A DNA stretch of 45,481 nt, taken from positions 1 through 45,481 of the forward strand of contig NZ_CP013436.1 of assembly GCF_001718795.1 (NCBI RefSeq). Reading direction: 5' to 3'. Origin of the DNA: Burkholderia latens (GTDB lineage Bacteria > Pseudomonadota > Gammaproteobacteria > Burkholderiales > Burkholderiaceae). The number at the start of each line of letters is the position of its first letter. Position 1 is the first letter of the stretch. Shown one piece after another: positions 33,404 through 41,314 of this stretch. The notes under the pieces are model-generated. The model saw only the letters and a program-made list of their open reading frames with translations, was not told the DNA's origin and made no database searches. The position numbers and the translations under genes are program-made.

Positions 33404-33597
33404 AAACCGTAGGGTACGGGTTTTGATCCATTAACTGCAAGTCTGCTAATACAAATTAGCGGACTTGACGGCGCAGCACGGTCACCCGCTCCCGGTCGGC
33501 GTGCGACGATGGTCGATCTCGTCGACCGCGCGGGTTCGCCGGCGCCACAAGGCAGTCCCGCGCCCTTCGTCGCGGACAACGTGCCGTCTGCCAAGCA
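33404..33597. promoter_or_regulatory. Intergenic cargo edge with inverted repeat
   Basis: The stretch 33236-33597 holds no convincing gene. At 33439-33466 lies AAGTCTGCTAAT-ACAA-ATTAGCGGACTT, a 12-bp inverted repeat with one mismatch, upstream of the DUF4160 gene. It may be its operator. I see nothing else clear before the module edge at 33598. Confidence 0.5.
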
Positions 33598-33614
33598 GAG
33601 TTATCGGCATTGAC
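33598..33614. other. Half of the candidate recombinase site (left arm conserved)
   Basis: AGTTATCGGCATTGACG is the complement of the left arm CAATGCCGATAA of the site at 12557. Read on the minus strand, the spacer is CTCTGC and the other arm is TTGGCAGACGGC, no longer a match. Homology with the first locus ends here. Confidence 0.5.
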
Positions 33615-33624
33615 GGCGCGCCAC

Positions 33625-33648
33625 AAAAACCCGGCCGCAGCCGGGTTC
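33625..33648 (-). terminator. Rho-independent terminator (duplicate unit)
   Basis: Same AACCCGGCTGCGGCCGGGTTTTT hairpin-and-T sequence as 12522-12545, read on the minus strand after the gene at 33658. Confidence 0.88.
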
Positions 33649-33657
33649 GCCCGTCGC

Positions 33658-33858
33658 TCAAGACCGCATGATCAGGTACGCGGCCACGAACGGCAGGTTC
33701 GCCGCGGCGATCGCCGCCAGCGGGTGAACCAGCCCGTAACTCGCCGGCCACGCGGCGGAGAGCCCGCGGTCAACGCACGCCAGCGCGATCAGCGCCACGC
33801 CGGCCGCGACGCCCCTGCCCCACCCGCTTTCCTTGAACTGCCCTGCTGTCAGATTCAT
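33658..33858 (-). CDS. Small two-helix membrane protein, paralogue 2
   Basis: 66 residues, paralogue of 12311-12511 with the same length and two hydrophobic helices; changes such as QYKKGG to QFKESG and SVVW to SAAW are mild. Function unknown. Confidence 0.65.
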   Translation of the reverse strand: MNLTAGQFKESGWGRGVAAGVALIALACVDRGLSAAWPASYGLVHPLAAIAAANLPFVAAYLIMRS

Positions 33859-33906
33859 TGTCGAGATCCTCTCGGTTCACGCGGTGGATGCTATCGTGGC
33901 GGCCGC

Positions 33907-34266
33907 TCACGCACCGGGCTCATCGTCCGGCAGTTCGGGGTCCGGCAGGAACGACACCTGTCCGGGCGGGATGACGAAGCTCGGCAACCAGTCGTCGAGC
34001 GCCGTACACACATGCTCGTACGCGGCGTCGAGCCCGGAACCCTCCGGTGCATTGGGGGCGTCTGGAAACAGGCGCCGGCCAATCTCGATCATGTCGTCAT
34101 CGAGGAAGCCGTACCGTCCCTTTTGCAGCATGGTCCACAGCGCATCGTAGCGCTCGGCCTCGAGGGACATCAGACCGACCGACATCGCGTCGGCGATCCG
34201 GAATTTCATGTAGCCGATGCACCACTCGAGGAACATCTGCTGGACAGCCGTCATCGGAGTTGTCAC
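33907..34266 (-). CDS. Conserved hypothetical protein (119 aa), paralogue 2
   Basis: Paralogue of 11904-12263 with GTG start at 34266 and AAGGAG upstream. Nearly identical, with Y/F and R/K exchanges (QQMFLEW, MLQKGRYG), and ends DDEPGA. Conservation of frame and length in both copies argues for function. Confidence 0.75.
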   Translation of the reverse strand: MTTPMTAVQQMFLEWCIGYMKFRIADAMSVGLMSLEAERYDALWTMLQKGRYGFLDDDMIEIGRRLFPDAPNAPEGSGLDAAYEHVCTALDDWLPSFVIPPGQVSFLPDPELPDDEPGA

Positions 34267-34348
34267 TTCGCCATCTCCTTCGCCACGCACACGTCTCGCA
34301 GGACGGCCATCGGCATACCTGATGTGCCGGGCGGTCGGCCGGCGCTTA

Positions 34349-34486
34349 TTACTCGCCCCGGGACGCGTTGACCGTGCACACGATGCACGCGGCGAACGTG
34401 GCCACCGCAGGTTGGCTCCAGCCGAGTGCGAGGCACCCAACAGTCAACGCGAAGGCAAAAATCGCAGCACCGGCGAATCCGTTCAT
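34349..34486 (-). CDS. Small membrane protein, paralogue 2
   Basis: 45 residues (MNGFAGAAIFAFALTV...), paralogue of 11684-11824; ends NASRGE. Two short hydrophobic segments. Function unknown. Confidence 0.58.
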   Translation of the reverse strand: MNGFAGAAIFAFALTVGCLALGWSQPAVATFAACIVCTVNASRGE

Positions 34487-34564
34487 CCCCGCTCCTATTC
34501 TGTTCTCAGGCGCACTGTCGTGCGTCGGTGCTGCCATCGTGCCGCCGGCGGCCGCCACGCCGCG

Positions 34565-34975
34565 TTACGTCGCCGATCGCAGCCAGTTTTCGACCGGCAG
34601 CCCGGCAACGCGGGTGAACTCAGCCGTGTTGTCTGTGACCAGGACCGCGTCGACGGCCAGCGCATGCGCGGCGATCAGCATGTCGTTGGCGCCGATCAGC
34701 TGCCCTTGCTTCTCGAGCTCGGCCCGCAACCGCCCGTAGCACCGGTCCGCGTCGGGCTGCAGCGGCAACACGGTCAGGCTCGCGAGCAGCTGCTCGACGC
34801 GCTGTGCGAGCGTTGACGAGCCGCGCTTCCAGACGCCGAACCGCAGTTCCGCCGCGACGACGATCGAGGTGCACACTTGCTCCGGCGGGGTTTCTCCGAT
34901 CCGGGTGGCGCATGCGCCGCGCGGGTCGCGGATCACGTTCGACAAAATGTTGGTATCGAGGAGGTACAGCGTCAT
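34565..34975 (-). CDS. vapC: VapC-type toxin, PIN-domain ribonuclease, copy 2
   Basis: 136 residues, identical in sequence to the product of 11194-11604, including D7, E43, D98 and D115. The nucleotide sequences differ at synonymous sites, so the proteins have been held constant. Its antitoxin gene overlaps it upstream. Confidence 0.93.
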   Translation of the reverse strand: MTLYLLDTNILSNVIRDPRGACATRIGETPPEQVCTSIVVAAELRFGVWKRGSSTLAQRVEQLLASLTVLPLQPDADRCYGRLRAELEKQGQLIGANDMLIAAHALAVDAVLVTDNTAEFTRVAGLPVENWLRSAT

Positions 34976-35214
34976 TCGATGTCGACCGGTTCAGGCGGAA
35001 GGTCCTCGATGTCCGGAAAGGTCTCGTCCAGCGGGGTCCATTGGGCGAACAGCTCGCGCAAGGGCGCGGCCTCTACGGGCTCGATGATCAGGCGCCGGCC
35101 TTCCCGGTGGATGGTGACCTCCGAGACCGGCAATTCGAATTCGCGCGGAATCCGCACGGCTTGGCTTCGCCCGTTGCGAAACAGGCGCGCGTGGCGGGTG
35201 TCATGGGTTGGCAT
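34972..35214 (-). CDS. vapB: VapB-type antitoxin, AbrB fold, copy 2
   Basis: 80 residues, identical in the visible sequence to the product of 10955-11197. ATG 35214 has GGAGGTACC upstream; the frame continues to 35367 but conservation between copies stops near here. Having two identical antitoxins means loss of one locus would be buffered by the other. Confidence 0.9.
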   Translation of the reverse strand: MPTHDTRHARLFRNGRSQAVRIPREFELPVSEVTIHREGRRLIIEPVEAAPLRELFAQWTPLDETFPDIEDLPPEPVDIE

Positions 35215-35242
35215 GGGGTACCTCCAATTCAATCGGGATGGC

Positions 35243-35258
35243 ATATGCCACAGCATAT
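35243..35258. promoter_or_regulatory. Inverted-repeat operator upstream of vapB (copy 2)
   Basis: ATATGC-CACA-GCATAT, the complement of the palindrome at 10911-10926, same distance from vapB. Homology between the two loci fades a little beyond this point; the 8-bp repeat array is not present here. Confidence 0.65.
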
Positions 35259-35335
35259 ACAAGCCGACGCGAATTCGCAATGCACTCATGTCCATGTCGG
35301 CGCATCGATCGATCGGTCTTTCTGCTCGGAGTAAA

Positions 35336-35764
35336 TCACTTGCTGTTGCGGGCCCGTTTCGGTTCAAGTGGGTCTTCGCGGCTTACGCTCCGTGCAGGCT
35401 TGTCGGCGCGCAGCCCGCGAAACGACGGGTGACACAACTGTCCGGTCGGCGTCCACTCGAGAAACGCTACTTCGGCAACAAGCACCGGCTTCAGCCAGTG
35501 GAACTCGCGATCGGCTTCGGGTTCCGGCGCGCGGACGAACGGCGAGCGCTTGCGGCCCAAGGCTGCAAGGCGGTCTTCGAATTCCCGTGCCTGGCGAGGC
35601 GCGAAGCGCGGCGCGACGTGCCCGACGTAACGCAGCTGTCCGCCCTCCTCGTACACGCCGAGCAGAACCGCTCGCACGCCCACGGTGGCGCCCTTACGGC
35701 GCGAAAATCCGCCAATGACGAACTCCTGGCGTTTGCTGCATTTGAGTTTAATCCAGCTGTCCGA
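35336..35764 (-). pseudogene. ligD: ATP-dependent DNA ligase LigD, fragment
   Basis: About 140 residues of the LigD ligase domain: WIKLKCSKRQEFVIGGFS is the conserved motif V/VI region, and GGQLRYVGHVAPRF, VAEVAFLEWT and HPSFRGLRADK belong to its OB-fold C-terminal domain. LigD performs non-homologous end joining with Ku. The nucleotidyl-transfer core is missing because an IS903-like element begins at 35765. The frame ends at 35336 without the polymerase domain. Non-functional. Confidence 0.9.
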
Positions 35765-36869
35765 GGCGTTGGTGCATGGAGGCGACGCCGGGCGCAATGC
35801 GCCCCTTACCCCGTGGGCTATGCGGCGTGCACCTTACAGCGGACGGAGTTCGGGCGTGCAGCGGCCAGCATGCGGTTGAGAACCGCCACGCCGATCGCCA
35901 CTTCGGTCTGTTGAGCCTCGGGGTCGCGTGCCCGCAGACGCGCGCCGATCAGCGCCTTGTAGCGGCCCATCGTGGTTTCGACCCGGGCCCGCCGACCATA
36001 ACCAGTGGCCTTCTGCCAGGCGAGTCGTCCCTGTGTCGCGATCGCTTCGAGATGATGATCGCGCTGCGTGGGCGGGCCCGTCTCGCAACTGCGCACGGCC
36101 GTTGCGCGCGGCGTAATCACGATCCGCGCGCTCGCGCTGTGGCGCGTGACCGTCTGGTACGTCGGCGCGCCGTCATACGCGCCGTCGGCGATGAACCGCC
36201 CGAGCTCGCCCGGGATCTGCTCCAGCAGCGGCGCGACCTGGGACGGATCGTCGCCGTGCTGATCGGTGAGAGTGTGCGCCACGATCTGCCCGGTGTCGGC
36301 ATCGACGGCCAGATGCAGCTTGCGCCAGCGACGGCGCGACTTCACGCCGTGTTTCTCCTGCAACCACTGCCCCGCGCCGTAGGCCTGCAACCCGGTACTG
36401 TCGATCAGCACATCCAGTGGCCCGTTGGGCAACGGCGCAACGCTGAGCGCGGGGCGCCGCTTGGCGCGCCGGCTCAGCGTGGTGTGATCGGGCACCGGCA
36501 GCGTCAGGCTCATCAACCGCAGCACCGAACCGAGCAGGCCTTCGGCTTGCCGCAGCCGCATGCGCAGCGCACTGCCCAACATCAGCGCCGTCTCGATCGC
36601 CCGGTCCGAATAACGCGGCTGGCCGCCCGGCGTGGTGCGCCGCGGCGCCTGCCACTGCGCGAGCGCCTCGGGCGTGATCCACAACGTCAGGCTGCCGCGA
36701 CTGCGCAGACCCGCTTCGTACTCCGGCCAGTTCGTTACACGGTGCGCCATCTTCGGGATGTGATGCCGGCGAGCGGCGTTATGCTTGTGCGGCATGCGGC
36801 AGGTTTTGAAGGGGCGGGGCGTCACTCTATTACCCCAACCTTTCATCAGGCTATCCATGCACCAACGCC
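35765..36869 (-). mobile_element. IS903-like element, copy 4, complete
   Basis: 1,105 bp between perfect 16-bp ends (35765-35780 and 36854-36869). It separates the LigD fragment from an IS4-family remnant. The flanks are not duplicated. Confidence 0.93.
35818..36846 (-). CDS. IS5-family (IS903 group) transposase
   Basis: 342 residues. This subtype shares with the copy at 44368 the changes EALAQWQAP, NGPLDVLIDSTGLQAYG and RARVETTMGRY. The DDE residues remain, but L288 next to the catalytic Glu has become Arg. Whether that affects activity is unclear. Confidence 0.91.
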   Translation of the reverse strand: MKGWGNRVTPRPFKTCRMPHKHNAARRHHIPKMAHRVTNWPEYEAGLRSRGSLTLWITPEALAQWQAPRRTTPGGQPRYSDRAIETALMLGSALRMRLRQAEGLLGSVLRLMSLTLPVPDHTTLSRRAKRRPALSVAPLPNGPLDVLIDSTGLQAYGAGQWLQEKHGVKSRRRWRKLHLAVDADTGQIVAHTLTDQHGDDPSQVAPLLEQIPGELGRFIADGAYDGAPTYQTVTRHSASARIVITPRATAVRSCETGPPTQRDHHLEAIATQGRLAWQKATGYGRRARVETTMGRYKALIGARLRARDPEAQQTEVAIGVAVLNRMLAAARPNSVRCKVHAA

Positions 36870-37057
36870 CCCCACCCGACAAACCGCCGCGGCTAAACGA
36901 AGTGGTACGGCTCGTCGCCAGGCTCGGCGGCTTCCTCGCCCGCAAAGGCGACGGCGAGCCTGGCGTCAAAACCATCTGGCTAGGCATGCAGCGAGTGGTG
37001 GATTTTGCTGCCGGCATCAGATACGCGCGCGAGCTTGAGCTGCAGACTTGTGTGTAA
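36870..37057 (+). pseudogene. IS4-family (Tn5-like) transposase, C-terminal remnant
   Basis: The 62 residues after the IS edge (PPRLNEVVRLVARLGGFLARK, then GEPGVKTIWLGMQRVVDF) are the dimerisation end of Tn5/IS50-type transposases. The stop is at 37055. The rest is lost to the IS903-like insertion. Confidence 0.85.
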
Positions 37058-37084
37058 TGGAATGAGCAGTCGGGTCGGCGCAAT

Positions 37085-37234
37085 GGGTCGTGAGCTCGCT
37101 CGACCGCACCAACTCGATTACTTCGCCCGTCAGCTCACCACTTCGCATTACGCAATTTGGCATGTCTGACATATTTCGCATCCGTTGATTGTGCACACTG
37201 CCAATATATTCATCAACCGGAACTGGGAACCAGT
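37085..37234 (+). repeat. Diverged relic of the IS5-family (1,176-bp type) right end
   Basis: This stretch aligns with 5160-5309: GTGA-C/G-CTCGCTCGACC, then ATCACTTCGCC-like, GGCATGTC and ACCAGTTG at the end. Many substitutions show an older, related insertion. No coding remains. Together with the promoter that follows it fills the gap 37058-37405. Confidence 0.7.
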
Positions 37235-37313
37235 TGCATTGCAATTCTATGAGTCAGACGTATTCCCATCGCCCACGCTGGTTCGGGTGGGGATAAGAAG
37301 GCGATATCTGCAT

Positions 37314-37375
37314 TTCGTATACTGTTACGCCTTTTCGCTCATTGCAAATTCCGCAGCATCAATGGGAGATAGATT
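37314..37375 (+). promoter_or_regulatory. Second hrpII box and -10
   Basis: TTCG at 37314 and 37334, exactly 16 bp apart (again TTCGT-N15-TTCGC), with TAGATT at 37370, 32 bp after the box. Geometry is identical to the promoter at 29419. The start codon at 37406 is 30 bp after the -10, as at the other gene. Confidence 0.83.
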
Positions 37376-37527
37376 ATACCGTATCTATATCGTTACTCGC
37401 CGCGCATGATTGATCCGCTTGTTCCGCGTTCGTCGGCCTATACGATCTCCTCAACGGAAACTACTTTCTCAACGAACGTGGTGAATGTCGCGACTAAAGC
37501 AGGCCCCGATTCTGGGCGCGACATAGT

Positions 37528-37579
37528 CCGGGGCAAGGGGCGCATTGCGCACAGCGTAGTCTTCGTGCACCAACGCCAT
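37528..37579 (+). repeat. Relic right end of an IS903-like element
   Basis: CAAGGGGCGCATTGCGC and GTGCACCAACGCC match the last ~50 bp of the IS903-like element with about eight mismatches. No transposase is attached. Confidence 0.75.
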
Positions 37580-37668
37580 GACGAAACATATTTTCGGGCT
37601 CGTCAGTGCGCCCCGCCTGATATAGATTCACGATTCCCGTTTGATCGACTTCCCTTTGCATGGTCAGC

Positions 37669-37689
37669 ATCGAAACTAGCAACCAATTA
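37669..37689 (+). repeat. Relic tip resembling the IS5-family (1,176-bp type) right end
   Basis: ATCGAAACTAGCAACCAATTA against CTCGAAACTAGCAACCAGTTG, 17-18 of 21 bases alike. It contains the TAA that splits the effector frame. Confidence 0.6.
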
Positions 37690-37753
37690 AGCCACTGATA
37701 TCCATTCGAACCCACAAACCCGTGGTGAATTCATTCCCCAACTAAGTATTCGA

Positions 37754-38887
37754 GTGAAATTAATCAACAATATATATAGTACGCCGTCGAGTGACAGTGA
37801 CTCGTCTTCTTCGAGAGAAGAATCCGTATCCGAAGTCGCCAAGCCAGCAAGACAGCCATCTGAGCTTCTTGGCCTCCCAGCCAGGCGTCCAAGCATTGTT
37901 CCCCGTGCACTAATTCCGAATTTGAAGACAAATGCAGACATAACTCGGATCGGAAAGCTGGCTATTCCGGTGACTGCCGGCGTGGTTATGCTTAATCCTG
38001 AGCGGATTGCATACCCAATGAAATTTGCGGCAATTTCGGCAAACGTTGCCGCGCTCGCTCTGCCACGAGTCTTACGGGATGCGTCGGAAATAAACCGCAC
38101 GTACGATCTGGAGACCAGTCCGGAAGGAGTCGAGATAACAAAAATGCTAGATAACTTACTCGGCTCCGTTCCTTCATCGGTTCAGATCCGCGGCAAAGAT
38201 TATCTGGCGGATAACTGGGAGGTTCTACGCGATAGATTTTTTTCTTTAACCAATAAAGATTTCGAAATCTCTTGGCGCGCTGCAAACAGTCTTGCACGAG
38301 AATATGGGCTCAACCAGTGCTTCGGTTGCTATACGCAAGAATTTAGCCAGTACGATAAAAGTCGCGCCATGGCTTTGCTCGGACATATAAGCGGAGATCG
38401 GAACATCGACGCTGATGGGAGTTTTGAAATATTGAGCAATCACGAATATATGATGTCAGCGAGTAAATTGAATGACGAAGATTTCATATGTCGTTCTCCC
38501 GCAACATTGTTTTGGATTAGGCAAACTCCCAGAGGGCGATCGCTATCGCTTTTGTCGATGGATGAGGATCCAGCGATCTTGATCGCTGCCTCAGCAATGA
38601 ACAGCGTCGGTATAGAGGAGAGTAGATATGAGGGAATTATATATTCCGCACTGGCGCACGTTGATATTGACGATCCCAAAAAATCTGCAGAACATAAAGC
38701 CATATCTTTACTCGAGAAGGGGGAAACGCATAGACAAGTTATGCTATCTCTCATTGAAGACTTCAAGAAAAATCCGGAAACTACCCATCACGTAAAATTT
38801 GCCGAATTCGCACTTGGAAGTGTTGATCATATGCCAAATGCAGAATTTAAAAAATTCATTCGTGGCTTTGTTGATCGCGATGCGTGA
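37754..38887 (+). CDS. Putative type III effector, unknown function (3' part of split frame)
   Basis: 377 residues if begun at the GTG 37754, but coding-like sequence extends upstream in frame to the stop at 37688, so the native start was probably the ATG at 37406. The visible N-terminal part is Ser/Asp-rich (STPSSDSDSSSSREE); a central hydrophobic stretch (about 65-110) and a long helical C-terminal half follow. No known domain or catalytic motif recognised. AT content is far above the plasmid backbone, which points to foreign origin. Without a good ribosome-binding site at 37754, expression is doubtful. Confidence 0.6.
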   Translation: MKLINNIYSTPSSDSDSSSSREESVSEVAKPARQPSELLGLPARRPSIVPRALIPNLKTNADITRIGKLAIPVTAGVVMLNPERIAYPMKFAAISANVAALALPRVLRDASEINRTYDLETSPEGVEITKMLDNLLGSVPSSVQIRGKDYLADNWEVLRDRFFSLTNKDFEISWRAANSLAREYGLNQCFGCYTQEFSQYDKSRAMALLGHISGDRNIDADGSFEILSNHEYMMSASKLNDEDFICRSPATLFWIRQTPRGRSLSLLSMDEDPAILIAASAMNSVGIEESRYEGIIYSALAHVDIDDPKKSAEHKAISLLEKGETHRQVMLSLIEDFKKNPETTHHVKFAEFALGSVDHMPNAEFKKFIRGFVDRDA

Positions 38888-38926
38888 CGGTATTGTCGGG
38901 ACCGGGTTCCGATTGGTGTCAATAAC

Positions 38927-40031
38927 GGCGTTGGTGCATGGAGGCGCCGCCGGGCGCAATGCGCCCCTTACCCCGTGGGCTATGCGGCGTGCACCTTACA
39001 GCGAACGGACTTCGGGCGTGCCGCGGCCAGCATGCGGTTGAGCACCGCCACGCCGATCGCCACTTCGGTCTGCTGAGCCTCGGGATCGCGTGCCCGCAGA
39101 CGCGCGCCGATCAGCGCCTTGTAGCGGCCCATCGTGGTTTCGACCAGGGCCCGCCGGCCATAACCGCTCGCCTTCTGCCAGGCCAGCCGCCCCTGTGCCG
39201 CGATCGATTCGAGATGGCGGTCACGCTGCGTGGGCGGCCCGGTCTCGCAGCTGCGCACGGCGCTCGAGCGCGGTGGAATCACGATCTGCGCGCTCGCGCT
39301 GTGGCGCGTGACCGTCTGGTACGTCGGGGCACCGTCATGCGCGCCGTCGGCGATGAACCGCCCGAGCTCGCCCGGGATCTGATCCAGCAGCGGCGCGACC
39401 TGGGACGGATCGTCGCCGTCCTGATCGGTGAGCGTGTGCGCCACGATCTGCCCGGTGTCGGCATCGACGGCCAGATGCAGCTTGCGCCAGCTGCGGCGCG
39501 ACTTCACACCGTGTTTCTCCTGCAGCCACTGCCCCGCACCGTAGACCTGCAGCCCGGTGCTGTCGACCAGCAGGTCCAGTGGACCGTCGGGCAATGGTGC
39601 AACGCTGAGCGCGGGGCGCCGCTTCGCGCGCCGGCTCAGCGTGGTGTGATCGGGCACCGGCAGCGTCAGGCTCATCAGCCGCAGCACCGAACCGAGCAGG
39701 CCTTCGGCTTGCCGCAGCCGCATGCGCAGCGCACTGCCCAACATCAGCGCGGTCTCGATCGCCCGGTCCGAATAACGCGGCTGGCCGCCCGGCGTGGTGC
39801 GCCGCGGCGCCCGCCACTGCGCGAGCGCCTCGGGCGTGATCCACACCGTCAGGCTGCCCCGGCTGCGCAGGCCCGCTTCGTACTCAGGCCAGTTCGTCAC
39901 GCGGTGCGCCATCTTCGGGATGTGATGCCGGCGAGCGGCGTTATGCTTGTGCGGCATGCGGCAGGTTCTCAAGGGGCGGGGCGTCACTCTATTACCCCAA
40001 CCTTTCATCGCGCTATCCGTGCACCAACGCC
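38927..40031 (-). mobile_element. IS903-like element, copy 5, complete
   Basis: 1,105 bp; left-end variant GGCGTTGGTGCACGGATAGCGCG is the same as at 45459. It sits against the effector gene on one side and a 77-bp piece of the IS5-family element on the other. No target duplication (GTCAATAAC versus CATGTCCGG). Confidence 0.93.
38980..40008 (-). CDS. IS5-family (IS903 group) transposase
   Basis: 342 residues, identical to the product of 1-1029, with D149, D221 and E290. The two copies are the youngest pair in the plasmid by sequence identity. Confidence 0.92.
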   Translation of the reverse strand: MKGWGNRVTPRPLRTCRMPHKHNAARRHHIPKMAHRVTNWPEYEAGLRSRGSLTVWITPEALAQWRAPRRTTPGGQPRYSDRAIETALMLGSALRMRLRQAEGLLGSVLRLMSLTLPVPDHTTLSRRAKRRPALSVAPLPDGPLDLLVDSTGLQVYGAGQWLQEKHGVKSRRSWRKLHLAVDADTGQIVAHTLTDQDGDDPSQVAPLLDQIPGELGRFIADGAHDGAPTYQTVTRHSASAQIVIPPRSSAVRSCETGPPTQRDRHLESIAAQGRLAWQKASGYGRRALVETTMGRYKALIGARLRARDPEAQQTEVAIGVAVLNRMLAAARPKSVRCKVHAA

Positions 40032-40108
40032 CATGTCCGGTACTTCATGAATCATCCGCTCCTTCAGCGGACAACCACTGAAATCCCCTCGAAACTAGCA
40101 ACCAGTTG
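40032..40108 (+). repeat. 77-bp right-end fragment of the IS5-family element
   Basis: Identical to 5233-5309, from CATGTCCGGTACTTC to CAACCAGTTG. The rest of that element has been deleted or replaced at the IS903-like insertion. Confidence 0.9.
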
Positions 40109-40128
40109 ATAGTGATGCAATCGAGGGA

Positions 40129-40144
40129 GCGAGATTGATCTCGC
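40129..40144. terminator. Small palindrome downstream of effector gene
   Basis: GCGAGAT-TG-ATCTCGC, a perfect 7-bp stem. It lies 95 bp after the minus-strand effector stop and may fold at the transcript end. There is no T tract, so this is weak. The rest of 40109-40238 holds only the 24-bp motif at 40156. Confidence 0.35.
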
Positions 40145-40155
40145 AGGTTGAGGCG

Positions 40156-40179
40156 TAAGCGCGAACCCAAAGGCGTCCT
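40156..40179. repeat. 24-bp motif shared with 1132-1155
   Basis: See the partner at 1132-1155; one mismatch in 24. Both lie just beyond the stop of an effector-like gene on the minus strand. Confidence 0.6.
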
Positions 40180-40238
40180 TTACTCGCGAACAATCAAGCC
40201 GGCTATGCGACATGTGAGTTCGGGACAGCGGTAGTAGT

Positions 40239-41288
40239 TCATGCGCGCGGATTTTGCCCGGGATCGTAAAAAAGCTCCTGAAGGAAGGCCGAGACAAATA
40301 ACCGTGAATCCTGAAGCCCGCTACCGTCGGTCACATCCTCGTGGCGATGCAAGAGAGCCGCGTGGCCATCTTGGATACGGTTACTTTGCTGGATATAATT
40401 TTCCAGTAGCATCCGCGTTTCCGGCGTGTCAAATTTCATGAACGTTGGAACGGCTGGCATCGAATATCCAAAATCCTTAGCGTGGCCTAATTGCCGCATG
40501 CGTGCCTTGACCCACCCATCTAGTCGATTATTCTGCTCTGCGATGGCTGATTTCTGCACGGGATCCCCGTTGATGGAGAGCGTATGCGCGACGGCATTTT
40601 CCCGTCCGTAGCCGAGCAAGATCGCTGTGAGTTCACCGTCCTCGGAATAGTTCTTTGTTTTGAGGCGAGGTAAGACATGCTGGTGCAGAATCTGCTCGCT
40701 ACTCTCTCCTCCAGTCAGATTGAAGCGAGAAACAAAGAAGGATTTGTTGGCGGTAATAACGCTGGCGGTATTTCTCAGGTTGACGAGGTATCCATATTGT
40801 TCATCCTCTGGCAATTCTACATTCTTCGATGATGGAACAAGAGTAAATCCCGGCTTTACTCCTCCAAGACGCGCGCAGGTTGTCATATCTTTCCAGATAC
40901 CTTCTTCTGCTTTCTCCTCTAGATAGAATGCTGGTTTGGATCCCCAGACCAAGTGACCGAGGCCATTATGCATGAGGTCGTGACTAATATCCTGCACGGC
41001 CTCGTTCGGCAGCATGCCATGCCATACCGAAGACATTTCCATCAACAATGGATCGGCATGACTTCGAGCACTGGAAACCCCCTCTGATCTGCGATTGCCC
41101 AATCTGTGAGATCTAGCAGCAGCAGATGATGATGGCGGCCTGGGCTGCAGATGCGCCAATACAGTATCTTTTGGCGCCTGACGTGTGGGCTGGGCACGGG
41201 ATGAAGAGGTATTTCCGGAGAGTGCATTTGGGTCGGCAACAGGTGCATACGAACTGCCGGATGTTGATGACGTGCGATTGATGTCCAT
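40239..41288 (-). CDS. Putative type III effector, unknown function
   Basis: 349 residues. The first ~80 are Ser/Pro/Arg/Gln-rich (TSSTSGSSYAPVADP, HLQPRPPSSSAAARSH), a typical flexible secretion region. A globular part follows with no known domain that I can name. The segment TAILLGYGRENAVAH is the most distinctive and recalls a motif in some uncharacterised proteins of intracellular bacteria; that link is from memory and weak. The gene starts 26 bp after the stop of an IS66 tnpC on the same strand, the same arrangement as the effector at 1260-2276. No hrpII box is seen upstream. Effector status rests on the N-terminus and company. Confidence 0.65.
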   Translation of the reverse strand: MDINRTSSTSGSSYAPVADPNALSGNTSSSRAQPTRQAPKDTVLAHLQPRPPSSSAAARSHRLGNRRSEGVSSARSHADPLLMEMSSVWHGMLPNEAVQDISHDLMHNGLGHLVWGSKPAFYLEEKAEEGIWKDMTTCARLGGVKPGFTLVPSSKNVELPEDEQYGYLVNLRNTASVITANKSFFVSRFNLTGGESSEQILHQHVLPRLKTKNYSEDGELTAILLGYGRENAVAHTLSINGDPVQKSAIAEQNNRLDGWVKARMRQLGHAKDFGYSMPAVPTFMKFDTPETRMLLENYIQQSNRIQDGHAALLHRHEDVTDGSGLQDSRLFVSAFLQELFYDPGQNPRA

Positions 41289-41314
41289 TTAAACGAGGTA
41301 AGCCTAATTGGAGG

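Larger units (their letters stand above)
37406..37690 (+). pseudogene. 5' part of an effector gene, interrupted by IS debris
   Basis: From the ATG at 37406 the first ~40 residues (MIDPLVPRSSAYTISSTETT and on to SGRDIV) are Ser/Thr-rich as in type III secretion signals, and they follow an hrpII promoter. From 37528 the frame enters sequence like the IS903-type right end, and at 37688 a TAA stops it inside a relic of another IS end. The frame after the stop (37691-38887) is the same phase and codes for the effector below. I read this as the true N-terminus of that gene, split by a short in-frame IS remnant. Confidence 0.65.

Noticed and set aside
33403..33404. Longer 208-aa start for the DUF4160 protein at 33403
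   Set aside because: The extra 56 residues lack a ribosome-binding site and look like non-coding translation; the family begins near the ATG at 33235.
37754..37760. hrpII box directly upstream of 37754
   Set aside because: TTCA-N15-TTCG is present near 37731-37752 but has the wrong first box and spacing; the proper box is at 37314.
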